Position numbers and translations under genes: made by a program | Source: Patescibacteria group bacterium | GTDB taxonomy: Bacteria > Patescibacteriota > Saccharimonadia > CAILAD01 > BJGX01 | DNA: 29,598 nucleotides | Direction of reading: 5' to 3' | Assembly: GCA_030917065.1 (NCBI GenBank) | Contig: JAUPVL010000011.1 | Coordinates: 1-29,598, forward strand | Part shown: one piece after another, positions 29,354-29,598 of the stretch | Layout of the letters: every line of letters begins with the position of its first letter | Numbering within the stretch: the stretch's first letter is position 1 | The notes under the pieces: generated by a model | Databases searched by the model: none | Told to the model about the DNA's origin: nothing | The model's input: only the letters and a program-made list of their open reading frames with translations

Positions 29354-29598
29354 CTATTGGGGTGGAGTAGATCGAGGACGGAGTTTCATGAGCTCACCCT
29401 TAATGGTATAAGCACTATTGGGAACATCCCAGTGACACATGTCGCCAACTGGACAAGCCCCGCAGAATTGTTCATATCTAGCGAGTTCCGAGTCACTCCA
29501 GACGGGTGTATAGGCTGGAGTCTCAGTCCTACGAGCTCGGTACAATCTAGATAAGGTTCGGTTGCCGGGGTTCTTTGCACAACCCACGCTAGACAGTA
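29354..29598 (-). CDS. WhiB-like Fe-S cluster protein, 5' end cut by window edge
   Basis: The frame stays open to the window edge (GTG at 29587 is an internal or alternative start). Counting from that codon, the cysteines are C3, C42, C45 and C51: C-x38-C-x2-C-x5-C, the WhiB [4Fe-4S] pattern, with FCGACPVGDMC as the core. The GVWGG turn usual after the last Cys is not present, and a basic LMKLRPRS tail follows. WhiB proteins are actinobacterial and actinophage regulators. G+C here is near 50% (31 of 60 bases at 29461-29520), higher than most of the window. Probable horizontal or phage origin. Confidence 0.55.
   Translation of the reverse strand, partial: LSSVGCAKNPGNRTLSRLYRARRTETPAYTPVWSDSELARYEQFCGACPVGDMCHWDVPNSAYTIKGELMKLRPRSTPPQ

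Overview
The window looks like a chromosomal piece of a small-genome Patescibacteria (CPR) organism, most likely a Candidatus Saccharibacteria (TM7) relative. Reasons: moderately A+T-rich, very tightly packed genes with 1-4 nt overlaps, a MurT/GatD pair (lipid II amidation, a trait of monoderm bacteria), DUF4012 and DUF4446 proteins, UgtP-like glycolipid glycosyltransferases, a bactofilin and ComM, and no biosynthetic operons. The taxonomic call is inference; no 16S gene is present.

Layout. 1-4933: a cut-off T-box-like leader, then thrS-miaA and murT-gatD. 4955-8351: an HTH/nucleotidyltransferase-like regulator, an AI-2E-family membrane protein, a degenerate MBL-fold protein, rpmB (minus) and an M50 site-2 protease. 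8360-9426 is RNA-rich: an elongated-hairpin RNA that may be 6S RNA, a PaaX/Cas2-like gene on the minus strand, and a tRNA-Pro(GGG) preceded by strong nested hairpins. 9553-13899: one plus-strand run with a small membrane protein, a membrane-anchored double-AAA+ Clp-like ATPase, a HIT protein, uppP and an RNase HI. 13932-14354: RNase P RNA and its terminator. 14370-18329: a surface-polysaccharide run (polyprenyl-phosphate sugar-phosphate transferase, GT4, DUF4012 protein). 18382-21170 (minus): DUF4446, bactofilin, a degenerate diacylglycerol-kinase-like protein, then infC-rpmI-rplT. 21247-24183: a small membrane protein, comM and a GalT-like protein. 24245-27706: three glycosyltransferases, two of them UgtP-like paralogues. 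27728-29053: a VanY-like D,D-peptidase diverging from tmRNA. 29110-29598: small genes with different base composition, including the end of a WhiB-like gene. These lie just past the tmRNA 3' end and may mark an integrated element.

How it works together: most of the non-housekeeping content builds the cell envelope (lipid II amidation, undecaprenyl-PP recycling, sugar-lipid initiation, glycolipid synthesis, peptidoglycan trimming, bactofilin scaffold). The rest is translation and RNA processing.

Across the window many genes have a -10 hexamer, often an extended TGn -10, ending 6-7 nt before the start codon. This implies leaderless mRNAs. Genes with a clear Shine-Dalgarno (infC, comM, the HTH gene, the 21247 gene) are the minority. 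Other unusual points are an apparent AUA start codon in infC, a MurT without its zinc-ribbon cysteines, a Clp-like ATPase whose first AAA domain looks inactivated, and a tmRNA tag that ends in -AYA.
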